A DNA stretch of 64,000 nucleotides from Strongyloides papillosus (GCA_005656395.1 SRSI01000079.1:124001-188000); one strand, 5' to 3'. Shown: positions 32,706 to 45,301, counted from the stretch's first letter. Translations and numbers: made by a program. The notes: generated by a model not told the origin, from the letters alone.

Positions 32706-35700
32706 TCACCACATATTATTACTTGACTGTTCAGAGGAGAAATCTTTTAAAAGTCTTGAAAAATTATCATCCGTAGAGTTTGGAATATACTGATTTTTTG
32801 TAATCAACTGCCCATTTAAACAATTATTTCCGTACAAATAATTATTGAAATTTAAATGCGAAGGAGTGTGATTATTTTTTGAGATGGTGTTTGAGAAATT
32901 GTCTGGTGCCTTTTTGTAGAAGGGACTCATTTGACTGGTGATGTATGGATTTTCATTTTCAGATTGAATGTAGTGTTTTCCTGGAAATGTATTAGGAGGC
33001 TGGATGGGAAGTGGAAGTGATTTGACTGTTCTAATGTTAGAAGTGATTGTGTTAGTTTCTGGGGAACAGACTGGATTTATTTGTGAGAAAAATTGATTTT
33101 CGTTGTTTATAAATCCGGATCGAGGGGGATCTGGGTATGGTGAAAATACATTGTTTCTAGGAGTGCTAGATTCTTTTATACCTCCAGTACCATTATAAGC
33201 TGGAGATAAAGAATCATGAAAATTAAAATCCCTCCTTTCAAAATCGTCACTAACCCAGGAGTTATTTGAAGAATAATATTCCATCTTATTAGATGTAACT
33301 AAGAAATCATTTTTATCAAAATGACCACAATTCGAAAAGACATCCTCAACTACATTAGAGACTTTAGATTGTGAATCACTACTACAACTTGTCCGAGCAT
33401 CCTGTCTATAAGAGGAATTGAATTGATTTTTAGAAGTAATTTTTAAGTTACTTTTCCTTTTATAAGTAATCATTGGAGATACTGATATTCCATCATAAGT
33501 TACTGTTTCAAGTTTTTGTATTTCAATCAAATGATCATAGTTAGTTGAAGGACAGCGTCTGACATTTTTTGGTTTTGCCTTACTAATTTGAGAAAATGAT
33601 TTTCCATCTTCAATTAATGTAATATTTTTTTTGTAATTGTTAGTAGCTGTATTAATTTGTTCTGATACATCATTAATGTATTTATTGATGATTTCCTTGT
33701 TTTTTATAATTGCATCACTGTTTCTATTGAAAATGTCACCCGATAATGTATTCCATTTCTCTAGCTTTTCAATTGCTTCATTCTTGTATTTTTGTAAACC
33801 TTCTATTTCCATATCATACATCTTTTCTAGAAGTGCCAATTCACTCTTTTTGCATTGATTCTTAAGAGTTTTTATTTTCTGATCAAGTTCGGCCTTCTCG
33901 CTTTTAGAAGATCTTTGCAGCGCCTTATACCTATTTTCCTTTTCATTATTCATTCTCTCAAAATTTTTACATTGACCTTTTAGTTGTCTTACTTCATCTG
34001 ATAAATGTTCTTTCTCTGAACATAATGCTTTATTTTGTTCCGTTAAGGCGGCCACCATTTCTTCTAATTTTGAAATTCTATTGTTTGCCTCAATCAATTT
34101 TTCGGAAGGTTTCTTAGTTATGTCTATCTTCTTATGTAATTTATTTATTAAAAGTGTCTTTTTCTCCAAAATTGCATTTAAAGAATTTACATGTTTTTCT
34201 AGCCTATTAATTTCAGCCTTTGTATCCAGAAGTTCTTGAGTTAAACTTGTAATATTACATTTAGAATAAAATTTTATCCATGAATCTAGAGTTTGACCTA
34301 TTATTGTTAACCACATCGTAGGAAACAGACACAGATAACTATTAGAATTTTGAAATATGCTCTCTATATTTGGGTCCCTTACAACATCTAGAATACCATT
34401 GTGATTTTGAAAGTCATTCGCTTTACTGTACTTATCAAATATATTAATTGATTTGCGGGTATTCAGTCTTATACATTCCATTACTACTTCCAGTGGATAC
34501 TCACCAAAATGGATTGTAGAGATGTTGTCAAAGACATTCAATCCTAGAAGGTGATCTTGTGCTATTGATGGTATAGTACTAGTAATATTATCATCAACTT
34601 TACTAAAATTACTTTTTAAAAATGATAATTGTTAAAAAATAAATCTTACGTTTTAAAAGCAGTCATTATATTATACAAAATCTTCTGAAGTTCATTCTTA
34701 TTCTTTTGTACATTTATAATAAACTTCCCGACGCTTGCATTTAAATAGGAAATCTTGTTAAAAAATACACTCTCAACTGTAGGGTTAAATTTCAAGTTTT
34801 TATTGAAAAATTTCTCTACAGGCACTATCCTAGAATCTAGGTGAACGGTTTTGTATTCAAAAAACTTTCCCAGACAAATCTCGGCTAGGTAAAGACGTGG
34901 ACCATATACCATGTAGTAGAATGTTTTGCAGTCATTTACATGGTAGAAAAATGTTTTTGACTCATAATGATCTCTACAATTTTCACAGACATTCGTCATA
35001 TCAGGGAAACTGTATCTGCAATCACAGTTTGTTGAATTGTTTCTGGTATTTTCTTGAGTCAGGAAATCACTGTCTTTTTTAATCACTTGATTGTTGTTTT
35101 TTACATCACTATTGCCATTTTTATTATCACTATCATTACAATTATTCTTATTATTATTGTTTTTATTTTCTTGACATAGTTTCTTCAAATCAGATTCTTT
35201 TTTCAAAACTTTATCATTCCTGGCATCACTTTTTAAATTAACATTTTCAATCCGTTCAATTGTCTGACTAACCTGACGAAGAGTGATTTCTTTTAACTTC
35301 CTCTTAAACGGTTCAATGTATGAGGACCCCAAATGACCAAGACATTGAATGGCATTTGCACATATACTTCCTGCCTCACACAATTCCCCATTCTTCAAAT
35401 TATCATCTACCACCTCTAGATATTTCCTAACCTTCTTATTTATATCTTTATCTGTTATATACTTATTAACATTAAGTACAACTTCTAAAAAAATTTTATT
35501 CTCAACCATATACTTATTCCTTGGATCAGTCAATTCACTCATTGAGACAAAATTATTATACCCACAATAATTTTGTTCTTCACAAAATAGATGAGAAATT
35601 TTTCTTATTAAATTTGGTTTCTTAGTTTCCTGATTAAATATAACTAATTTACAATTCGCTGAAACTTTCCAATTTTTTTTACTCTCGCAACATTGGACGT

Positions 35701-36390
35701 AGAATGAAAGGTATTCCTCGTATTTTCTATTTACATTTAGCATTTTTTTCTCAACATACAATCTCCTGGAAATATTTTTAAAATAATTGTTAATGTGGAC
35801 TTACCAAGGGATACCAGAAATATAATTTGGAGGACTTTGAAATCTACATTCAATATTTACTACATTACATACACATACAAATATGGACTTTGAAGACTCA
35901 TTTTTTCCTGTCTTTATTGGAGGAGAATTTTTTAATTGCAACTCTGAGGTGGGATTTTCTTTCAATACATCACCTACTGTTTTTTCCTCTACACATTTTT
36001 CAGTTTTGGGATTTGTCCTTAAATTAAATTTCATTCTCTTTTTGCATGTACATATATCTAAAATATCATTTAAAAATTACAATATTCTAAACATTATCAC
36101 ATTTCCCACTTACTTTCCTTGAGAACATCCTCTGAAAAATTTTCATCTTCCATCTGGATTTCCCCACCACAATTCGTATCATTTCCCTGATGCACCATAT
36201 TCAAATTCCCCTCAGAGAAGTATCTCTCTCTACCAGGAGACGGAGGAGTGTCAATAATTTCCATAATTTCCTCTGATAACTGCCACTCATCTACTGAAGA
36301 CTTCTCAAAATCTGAATATTCATTTTCTCTTGATTTTCCCCCTGATTTTGCATAATCCATATTCTTGAAGTATGGTAAATTTTGAGACAT
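32706..36390 (-). CDS. MATH (TRAF-like) domain protein with long coiled coil
   Basis: Four exons: 36390-36114, 36057-35805, 35765-34650 and 34602-32706, with introns of 56, 39 and 47 nt. The total of 3543 nt is divisible by three; 1180 residues. The N-terminal about 145 residues are acidic and Ser-rich, with Cys at 95 and 97. A MATH-type beta sandwich spans about 150-285: WRLYVEKK, then YLSFYVQCCE..KNWKVSANCKL, then CGYNNFVSMSELTDPRNKYM. An Asn-rich stretch follows, then a Cys cluster (CDCRYSFPDMTNVCENCRDH), a coiled coil at roughly 670-870 and a low-complexity Ser/Asn-rich tail. MATH domains bind peptides and often recruit substrates or scaffolds. I do not recognise a named orthologue, and no protease, RING or BTB domain is seen. 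Confidence 0.75.
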
Positions 36391-37180
36391 AAATCTTTAC
36401 GAGACAACTTAATAAAAATGTATTTCTAAAAATGAAATGATAAGTGAAACGTTATACCAGTACTGTCATAATATAGGCAAGATCAAAAGTTTTTAGTTTT
36501 GTTAACATAGTTCATGAACTGTTCTTCCTCTATTGTAACGTAATTCCAAAAAAAATTGGAATACCATATGAATTTTTTGGGAGATGGGATGTTGTGAATG
36601 TGAGTAATGTGTTTTATTTTAGAAGTTTTACGGAGTTTTTCTTTTTGATTATAAGATTCTTATGATTGTGAGTCGTTTTATCTCTATAATGACGTTGTCT
36701 TTTCTATCGTATTTTATTATACTTTTCAATTTTAATGGTTACCGATATTGCAGTAGTTTATTATATTTCAATGAGTCCATTGATTTTTTTTAGTTCTATC
36801 GTTAAAATATAAAATGGTGTGTGTATAAACTTTGTACTTTTGATTTTTCGTAATTTTGTCTGCGTAATTTTTAATGAAGTTGTTACTTTTCTTTAAACAA
36901 TGGTCTTATAATATAAACTCGTAAATATTTATTTAGTTTATTATATTGATATTTATTTATTTGATTATTCTTATGTTATGAAAATTTTAAACTGTATTTA
37001 CATAAATCATTTAGTTGTTAAGTATATATTTTTGGGGAGAAAAAAATAGAAAAACATAGTGATGTCAAAATTGTTTATCAGTATAGTTACGTACATATTC
37101 AATGAATAGGTAAGTACTTATTAAAATAATCAAAAATCACTTGTGTACCGAAAAAATCACCAAAAATTCAAATAATTAAA
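36391..37180. other. Upstream region of the MATH gene / 3' flank of cyclin L
   Basis: AT-rich, no gene seen. It probably holds the promoter of the minus-strand MATH gene; no specific element could be singled out. Confidence 0.5.
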
Positions 37181-38233
37181 TTAATTTTTATCAGGAAAAC
37201 AAATCTTGCTAACGTATTTTCTCAATTTTATCCAATCTACAGATTGGTATCTATTATACATTAACAAAAGAATCTTCGAAATATGAATGACATCCTTCTC
37301 CTGTACATCAAATATTTCATACCACGGTCTCGGTTTCTTTGGCAAAGATATGGGAGAACTTATAGTCCTTGATGCAAGGAAAAGACAGGCACAGGCAATA
37401 GTATTTGGTTGATATCTCAAAAAGATATCAGTCCTCAACCCATCATTCATATACGACCATGCCTTTCCAATCAACTCCGAGTTATCGATTTGTCTCAAAG
37501 CATGAGCAAAAACATAAATCCACTTATGAGGATGATTTACATAAACAACAAAACCCAACGTCTTCAAAATTTGCCTTTCCGTCTTAATTACACTATTCTT
37601 CAAGTGGACATAATGTTGATCTAAATCAATAGGTGGTATATCATTATTTTCCTCGGGAGTATTTTTTAGTGCGTGTCTTTTTTTCATCCTATCAAATGTG
37701 TTAATTACCTCCCTACAACGACGTGGATTTTCCTCTATCTTACTGGCTAGCAAGACACAAGCCATTACTGCATGCTAAAAAACATATAAATTAAATTAAT
37801 AATTTATTACTTGTCAACTAACCTCGAAATAATACTTTGCAAATGATTTTTGGTAGTAAAATCGTTGATATAGAATTTGACCCGTTGCTGCAGCTGTCTG
37901 AGGCATTTTTAGGAGAATAGTTAGGGATTGTATCAGTTCACATCCCAGGTATCGGAGTTCCTGTTCAATGTTGATTGGGATCCCATCCACTATTGATGGT
38001 GGGTTTGCTAGTAGTTTTTTGGAACTCTCCTGTAGTGTTAGGTACCATTTGTCGGAGTCAATGCAGACTGATGAATTTTTGGGTTTCAAACCAAAACTGC
38101 TTGGCTTGATTTTACTTCTTATTTTTTCTATGTTCAAACTTTCTAATTTTTCTTTTTCAGTCTTCCCATCACTGGTTACCATCTTTTGATTGTTGTCCCC
38201 AAGAGTCTTACCAGAATTAGTGGAGGTTTCCAT
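37181..38233 (-). CDS. cyl-1: Cyclin L
   Basis: Two exons, 38233-37823 and 37774-37181, phase 0, 48-nt intron; 334 residues. The first cyclin box contains the cyclin L hallmark QTAAATGQILYQRFYYQKSF, followed by VMACVLLASKIEENPRR. The second contains HPHKWIYVFAHAL, SYMNDGLRTDIFLRYQP and TIACACLFLASRTI. Cyclin L pairs with CDK10/11-type kinases and works in transcription-coupled pre-mRNA splicing in the nucleus. The protein ends soon after the second cyclin fold (KICFPDKN), without the Arg/Ser-rich tail that directs typical cyclin L to nuclear speckles. A missed 3' exon or a true loss are both possible, but a clear stop is present and nothing RS-like follows on this strand before 36391. Confidence 0.88.
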
Positions 38234-38357
38234 AATAGAGAAATTACGAAAAAACTAATTTAAACAACGTAGGTGGCGAGACGTCAAAGATGTCGCGGCA
38301 GGATGTCCGCAAAATGGTAAATCGTCGATTGAGGTAAATGCCTTTGCCGTGGTACCA

Positions 38358-38429
38358 TCCGATGTGGTCTAGTGGTTAGGATTTGTGGCTCTCACCCACA
38401 AGGCCCGGGTCCGATTCCCGGCATCGGAA
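38358..38429 (+). tRNA. tRNA-Glu (CTC)
   Basis: 72 nt. Acceptor TCCGATG pairs with CATCGGA, with discriminator A. The D-arm GTGGTCTAGTGGTTAGGA is typical of eukaryotic tRNA-Glu. The anticodon loop is CTCTCAC (anticodon CTC) closed by TGTGG/CCACA, and the T-arm is CCGGGTCCGATTCCCGG. No intron. T-loop variant TCCGATT in place of TTCGATT. Confidence 0.95.
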
Positions 38430-38537
38430 TCCTTTTTGCCCCAAACACACATATACTTCTACGTTCTTCCAATCATCGATATTTAATACTTTTTTTTCAC
38501 TAAAATTTTTTATTACACTAACTTATTCTAATTTTAG

Positions 38538-39100
38538 ATGCTCACTGTTAGTTATGATTCATATGTTTTTCAATTAAAAAGACTAACCCATATTCTAACT
38601 AATTACCATGCACAGACATGGAGAAATTTTGATGAAACTGATCATGCTTACGCTACATTATCACAGACTATTAATTTATGGAGAACACAAAGCAAGGTAA
38701 AGCGATGTATTGAGATTCATTATGATAAAGATTTGGAGTTACCACTGGTGTGGTTTAATTTTTATTCTATTGGTAAATTTGAATATAACGAAATATTTAT
38801 TATAATTTTCGTTTAGACGGCAAGAGACTAAGTATTGATGAAATAACTGAGATCGGTGTCATCCCATCAGCTTTAATTCCACACCTCAAAGAGCCAGTAA
38901 ATTTCGAAGTTATATCAAAAAACAACCCAGAAAAAAACGAGCAATTTTACTGTTTCGTACCAACAAAAACATGTGAGAATCAGGAGGGAAAAGAATTTTC
39001 ACTAGTCAACTGGTTATACTTCTTCAGTCAATTCATCGGAATAAACATTGACGTAGAAATGGTAACGGAATTCGTCGACTCCTGGTACGATGGAATATAA
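38538..39100 (+). CDS. atg-10: ATG10-like E2 enzyme of autophagy
   Basis: Two exons, 38538-38772 and 38817-39100, with a 44-nt phase-1 intron; 172 residues. ATG10 transfers ATG12 from ATG7 to ATG5 in the cytosol to build the autophagosome conjugation machinery. The family order is visible: an N-terminal helix (FQLKRLTHILTNY), the strand pair ELPLVWFNFYSIDGKRLSIDEI, then EPVNFEVI, then the active-site region NEQFYCFVPTKTCEN, and finally FSLVNWLYFFSQFIGINIDVEM, matching the WLSxxGPxxGL helix of human ATG10. The active site normally reads HPC-K-T; here the aligned triplet is V-P-T, with Cys residues three positions before and three after that Thr. TTTTAG directly precedes the ATG, so the mRNA is probably trans-spliced there. 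The stop is only 44 bp from the convergent MED4 gene. Confidence 0.68.
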
Positions 39101-39144
39101 CTTTATAAATTTTATTGGTTTATTACAAAATGTATTATAAAAAA

Positions 39145-40462
39145 TTATAAATAATTCATGTGTCGAGAGGTATCTGGTGAGTCGGTTCTTTCTACCGGCA
39201 ACTCCACCGAGGGACCTGCTTTTTTTGTATAATACTTGGTTGTTATTTCTTTTTCCTCCTCTGAGTTTAGTTCATCACTATCATCTGATGTTGAGGTTTC
39301 GTAACCTTTGTAGTATGGATCAATGAAACTAGACCAGGGTAGAATTCGCATGTTCCTCCCGACTTTTAGCTTTTTGGCTTTCTTGAATGTTGTGCCGTCT
39401 TCAGTCTTATGCAAGTATGAGGAGTATGATGGTAGACGTTGGGGTTTCATTTGAATATTTGCTGCGTTTGGTGTTCTCTTTGATATGCCTGCTGCTTGGT
39501 GAATATCCGATTGTCCCGGTTTTGTTATGAAACGTTTCGTTCCGATCTGTGTCTCACCTGGGTAACGATTTTGATCATGTTGGTAGGGCATTTTATTTAC
39601 ACGATTGGCCATCTGTGAATAATGGTGTGGAGGGTTTATGGAACGTTGTAAGAAGTTTTGGTAGGAGCCTCTTTGCTGATTCATATAACCTTTTTGGTTT
39701 TTAGGAGATTGATAAGGTTTATTCATATTTTTATAATTGCTGTTTTGAAGATTATAATTTGCTTGTTGCATTGAATATGATTGCCTTTGTTGGTTGGATA
39801 AAGAGGAATACATTCTGTCATGTTGTTGTAGATTTCTGATGTTGCTTATTGTGTTGATTGTTGGGGTTCTTAGGATACGTCTCCTAGAGATGTCCTTTAA
39901 TGGTATATTGTGTTTCAGGCACCCCCTAACAAATTGCACCCCGGTAGGGAAAGGTTTTACATAATCTTCAGGTTTCCAAAAAGGTGGGGCAGCAATTGAA
40001 TAATTTTTCGTTAAACTCTTTGATATATCCAAAATATCATTCTTTGTATTTTGTTGTTGTTGTGATTTCTTCAGTTCAGATAGCTTTTCCTGTGCTATAC
40101 TCAAACTATTCGTTACAGCCCCATAAATTCTATACAATCCTGCCTCAGTCTTCAATATCGCTTTATCATATTTAGATATCTCTGATTTCATTCTTTTAAT
40201 TTTCTTTTGCGTCTTATCTATACAAGGTACACTTTTTAGTCTCTGAATTATATCAATTTCAATTCTAGATATGTCATTTACAAGAGATTTGAAATTTTCT
40301 TTTTTATTCTCATCTGGTTCATCTTTTTTTTTAAATACAGTTTCGAAGAGCTACGTAATTTAGTTAGAGATAATGAAGGTATAAACTTACAGATGACATC
40401 TTCTTATCCAGTTCTATAATATCATTAGTAAGATCTTTCTTTAGTATTAGTTCACAATTCAT
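39145..40462 (-). CDS. mdt-4: Mediator complex subunit MED4
   Basis: Two exons, 40462-40391 and 40350-39145, phase 0, 40-nt intron; 425 residues. MED4 belongs to the Mediator middle module, which bridges transcription factors and RNA polymerase II in the nucleus. The N-terminal about 130 residues are coiled helices (LTNDIIELDKKM and following). The diagnostic segment is SIAAPPFWKPEDYVKPFPTG, like the [23 protein letters not shown] motif of animal MED4. Residues about 170-280 are Gln/Asn-rich low complexity, and the acidic tail (TSTSDDSDELNSEEEKE) is typical of Mediator subunits. It is convergent with the ATG10-like gene. Confidence 0.8.
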
Positions 40463-41409
40463 GTTAGATAGAAATATTATTTCTTAGGAAAAGTAATTTT
40501 TAAATACAATATATTAATTTTTGATTAGTATTTCAATATTTAAAATGTATAGCTTCTAAAATGGTACATAAAATTTTAATTATATTTATTGTTATTACAT
40601 TAATAGCCGATTTCCTTCAAACTGCATTACACTTGAAACAAACTTTTTAAAAGGTACTTGGAGAGATGTCACTTGGTAAAATTAATTTTTTTTTGTGTAT
40701 TACACGAATAATTCAACATTATTTAAAAAAAAAACAAATATTTTTATGTTTTTTTACTGGTAGACATTTTTAAGTAAATTCAGAATGTAAATATTGAGGT
40801 TTACAATAAATTTATGATAACAATTGTGATAAAAAAAAGTGCAAAAGACTTTAAAACATTTTTATCATAATTTTTTTTAACAAATCTGAAATAAACTATT
40901 AAACATTTGATTTTTCATGTTTAAAATTTTTATATCTTTATGAATCTACTTATTATTTTACGATATCATATTATTTAATTTATGGAACAGCAGTTTGAAA
41001 TCAAATATCATAAAAAAAATATTCAGTTTGTACATAATCTAATATTTAGCAACACCAAAAAGAACAATCTTTAAAATTCCCCATACAATTCTCCACTTTA
41101 AAACCTTAAAAACGCCTCTCTCCAACAAAATAAAACTTTTTTAATGATAAAAAAATTATGTTACATCCTTTGTGTTATCTAATTTCAACACAAAAATTCA
41201 AAGATAAAACTAAATTCTATGATAACATACTGACATTCTAATAAATCATAAAGAATAATACAGTTATAAATTTTATTTTAAAGATAGAATCATATATAGA
41301 ATGGGATACAATTGTAAGAATAATGATGCATGATAGTGATTAATATATATAACTTCATGTCTATTCACATAATTCTCACTGATATTTTCATTTTAATCAC
41401 AATTTTGAA
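40463..41409. other. Divergent intergenic region between MED4 and the UGT gene
   Basis: About 950 bp of AT-rich DNA with long A/T runs. It should contain both promoters. No specific site recognised. Confidence 0.5.
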
Positions 41410-43024
41410 ATGAAGCAATTATTACTGTTTATTTTGTGGAGTAGCTTTTTATTAGGGGATGCTTATAAAATTCTTGTATTAAATCCGAAGTTTAGCTATT
41501 CTCATGTTCAATTTGTTGGGAAGATTGCTGAGATTTTAGTGGAAGATGGAAATGAAGTTGTTCAGTTAGTTATCGAAATGGATTATTCAATTAAAACCAA
41601 CGGAACTGAAAAATCTAAAAATGTACTTTACCGTGGTACAGAGAGTGTAATTAAACGCCTAAGTAAATCTAGTAATCATTTGGATGCCTGGAAAACTGAA
41701 CCAGGATCAATAGAACAGATAGATGTAAAAATACCACCATTATTCTAAAGTATTTTTTTAGCTTATCATGGATATCATTGAATCCAATAGAGATGTGGGA
41801 ACTCAAATGATCTACGATAAAGATCTATCAAACTGGATAAAAGAACAAAAATTTGACATGGCTGTTAGTGAAGTATTCAACACTTATGCTTTCGGAATTT
41901 TCAAATCATGGGATATTGAAACAACAATTGCTGTATCAGCAATTCCTTTGGTGGAAACATATAGAAAATGGTATGGCATGGGGTACCCTGCTTCATATAT
42001 TCCGGGAATCAATATGAATTTCAATGATAAAATGACATATTCAGAAAGATTTCAAAATTATCTTAATTTCATTATTTTGAGAGTTTTGTTTGAGTTTGAC
42101 AAGACTTATAATTACGCTGCTATGTTAAAGGAGGTATATCCTGATAGAGATATAGACCATGAATATGAAGTTGGAGAGGTATCATTTTTATTCCTCAACA
42201 CACACCCATACCTAGATTTCCCTCAAACATTACCACCAAAAATTCAAGAAATTGGTGGTATAGCAATTCCCGATAAAAAGCCATTACCAAAAGAGTGGGA
42301 TGACATATTAAATAGAAGAAAGATAAATGTTTTACTATCATTCGGAACAGTTGTTCAAACTAAAAACATGCCTTCAAACATTAGAGCTAATATCATAAAC
42401 ACTTTCCTATCTTTCAAAGATGTTACATTTATCTGGAAAGTTGATAAGACTGATGTTGACGTTGGAAAAGAATATGACAATATTATTATGTCTTCATGGA
42501 TTCCACAAAGTGATTTATTGGCCGATGAACGTTTGTATCTTTTCATAACTCATTGTGGTTTGAATAGTTTCATGGAACTCACACATCATGGAAAAGTTGC
42601 TTTAGCTATACCGTTTTTGGCTGATCAGTTTAGGAATTCACAATTACTAAAGAAAGGTGGATCAGGAAGGGCTGTTGATAAGAAGACACTTGAAAATGGG
42701 GAAGAATTTATCAATATTATTAGAGATATGTTGCAAAATAGTGAGTACAAAAAGAAAGCTTTAAGAATCCAAGAAATGATTAAGAGTAGACCATTAGGAC
42801 CAAAGGAAGTATTTTTAAAACATATAGAAATAGCAAAAAAATTTAAAAAATTACCAGAATTAGATTTAGGTAGTAGAGATATGAATTTTATACAATATTA
42901 CAATTATGATGTGATACTCCCAATCATTCTATTAATATCATTCATCATCTATGCTATAATAATTGCCATTAAAAAAACAATATGCATATTTTTTAATTTT
43001 AAATCAAAAAGTAAAATAGAATAA
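41410..43024 (+). CDS. UDP-glycosyltransferase (UGT)
   Basis: Two exons, 41410-41724 and 41762-43024, joined in phase 0 across a 37-nt intron (GTAAAA...TTTTTTTAG); 525 residues. Without removing this intron a stop at 41746 would split the gene, so the intron is required. Signal peptide MKQLLLFILWSSFLLGDA. The N-terminal acceptor-binding half starts YKILVLNPKFSYSHVQFVGK. The C-terminal donor-binding half has MSSWIPQSDLLADERLYLF, then ITHCGLNSFMELTHHGKVAL, then IPFLADQFRNS, the UGT signature with the terminal D-Q. A C-terminal membrane helix (ILLISFIIYAIIIAI) and a short Lys-rich tail fit an ER type I enzyme with a lumenal active site. Such enzymes conjugate sugars to small lipophilic compounds, including xenobiotics. 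The exact substrate cannot be told. Confidence 0.92.
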
Positions 43025-43072
43025 TAATTTTATTAACTGACAAATAACAGTGATTGAATAATAAAATAAAAT

Positions 43073-45301
43073 TTATACTGCTGGTTTGTAATTTCTTTCC
43101 TTCATCCATTGTGGATCAACGAATTTAGTTAGGTAGTTTCTTACACCATCAGGTAAAACAATAACCATTCTCTGGCCTTTTTTCAATTTTTTGGCATACT
43201 CCAAACCCGCCCAGACATTCGATCCTGATGACCCACCACATAACAATCCTTCTTGGGCAATTAATTTACATGCTGTTTCAAATGAATTTTTGTCATTTGT
43301 CTTCATCCAAACATCAACAAGACTTCTATCGAGGACAGCTGGGACGAAATCGTAACCGGTACCTTCAACCTCGTATCCATGGATTTCTTTTATATCTGGG
43401 TTAGCTAATAATGAACCTTCTGGATCTGTACCAACTACCGTACATGATGGGACTTTTTCTTTTATCTTTTTAGCAATTCCTGTAACAGATCCACCTGTAC
43501 CTGCACCAATAACAACTGCATCTAACTTGTTGTCACATGCATACAAAATTTCCTCAGCAGTATAGGCGTAATGTGCTTGGGGATTGGCGAAATTCGTATA
43601 TTGATCAAGGATTATTGAACCAGGAATTTCATTTTGTAATCTAAGAGCAACACCAATATGTGAATCGGGTGATTCTGAGGCGGCCTCTGTTGGTGTACGT
43701 ACAATCTCAGCTCCTAAAACTTTTAAAGCTATTTCCTTTTCTTTTGACATTTTTCTTGGCATAACTATAATACAACGGTATCCTTTAACAGCAGCAACGA
43801 GTGCTAAACCAATTCCTGTGTTACCGGATGTTGGTTCAATGATTGTCATTCCTGGTTTGAGGACTCCACTCTCCTCAGCTGCCTCAACCATACGAAGTCC
43901 AATACGATCTTTGATAGAACCACCGGCATTAAAGAATTCACATTTTACAAGTACCTCTGCTTCAATACCCAATTCTTTTGGAAGTTTGTTAAGTCTTATT
44001 AATGGTGTATGACCGATTGCCTCAAGAATAGAATCCATAACCATTTTCTTAAGTGGATGGAATGGTGGTGGTGTTGGAGGGTATCTCCATTGTTCGGTTG
44101 GTTTTTGTGATGGATCATAATTTAAACCATTCTTAAATGGATGATCTTCTTTAGGAACTATTGGTGTAACTTCATGTTTCTCCATAAAACCATGTTCAAC
44201 CATCCAATCATCATCACAGAATTTTGTCATGTAATTACGAATTCCATCAGGGAGGAGGACAACACAGTTTTGTCCTTTCTTCAAGTTTTTAGCTGCTTTA
44301 AGGGCACCCCAAACATTGGCACCTGATGAACCACCACATAAAAATCCTTCCTTTCTTATCAATTCACGAGCCATAACGAATGAATCTTTATCAGTTGTCT
44401 TGATCCATTCATCAATAATTTTAAGATCACAGACATCTGGAATGAAGTCATAACCAATTCCTTCAACAAGATAATTGTGTACTTCACTATTATGTGGATC
44501 TGCTAATAAAGAACCAACAGGATCTACACCAACGATTTTGACATCCTTTTTGAAGTCTTTAATCTTTTTAGCTAATCCAGAAACAGAACCTCCTGTACCA
44601 ACTCCAGCAACTACCATATCAATTTTATCACCTAATGATTCAATAATTTCAGTGGCAGTTGATTCGTAATGGGCCATCGGGTTTCCGGCGTTGTTATACT
44701 GATTAAGTATAATGCCACCTTCGATTTCTTTTTCAAGTCTGGCGGAGACACCAATGTGTGATTCTGGTGAATCCCAGGCAGCTTCTGTTGGGGTACGTAC
44801 TATTTGTGCACCGAGAGCTCTGATTATAACTTCTTTTTCTTTTGACATTTTTTCTGGCATTACGATGATGCATTTGTATCCTTTAACGGCAGCAGCTAGA
44901 GCGAGACCGATTCCTGTGTTTCCGGATGTTGGTTCGATTAATGTCATACCTGGTTTAAGTATTCCTTCTTGTTCAGCTAACTCAATCATACGAATACCTA
45001 TGCGATCTTTTACTGATCCTCCAGCATTTAAGTATTCTGGTTTTACATCTATATAATAATATTTTTAATAATTAATTAGATAACAAAAAAACTTACAAAT
45101 ATTACACTCAATACCATATTCCTTTGGAATTTTATTTAACTTAACTAAAGGAGTATGACCAACAGCTTCAAGGGCATTATTCATAATTTTCCCTGTCTCA
45201 GGTGCATAAGGCTTAAACTTATGCATACCAGCTGTATCATGAACACCCTCCTCATTCCATATTTTGTGAGAAGCACCATCAAGAATAAGATGAGAAGCCA
45301 T
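43073..45301 (-). CDS. cbs-1: Cystathionine beta-synthase with tandem catalytic modules
   Basis: Two exons, 45301-45097 and 45048-43073, phase 1, 48-nt intron; 726 residues. CBS condenses serine and homocysteine to cystathionine with PLP in the cytosol and also makes hydrogen sulfide. Two complete type-II PLP modules follow one another. Module 1 has NAGGSVKDR (Lys82), [27 protein letters not shown] and [10 protein letters not shown]. Module 2 has NAGGSIKDR (Lys448), [27 protein letters not shown] and [10 protein letters not shown]. There is no N-terminal heme region and no C-terminal Bateman pair, as in nematode CBS. In C. elegans CBS-1, as I recall, only the C-terminal module keeps the lysine; here both do. 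The gene is convergent with the UGT gene, 48 bp apart. Confidence 0.92.

Noticed and set aside
38383..38577. 64-codon plus-strand frame overlapping tRNA-Glu
   Set aside because: It reads through the tRNA gene and has no motif.
41746..41748. Apparent stop codon splitting the UGT gene into two
   Set aside because: A 37-nt GT-AG intron (41725-41761) in phase 0 removes it and gives a continuous UGT, matching the short introns elsewhere in the window.
41410..43024. Idea that the UGT was a viral ecdysteroid glucosyltransferase or recently transferred gene
   Set aside because: The intron, signal peptide, C-terminal membrane helix and AT-rich codon use match an ordinary nematode UGT.
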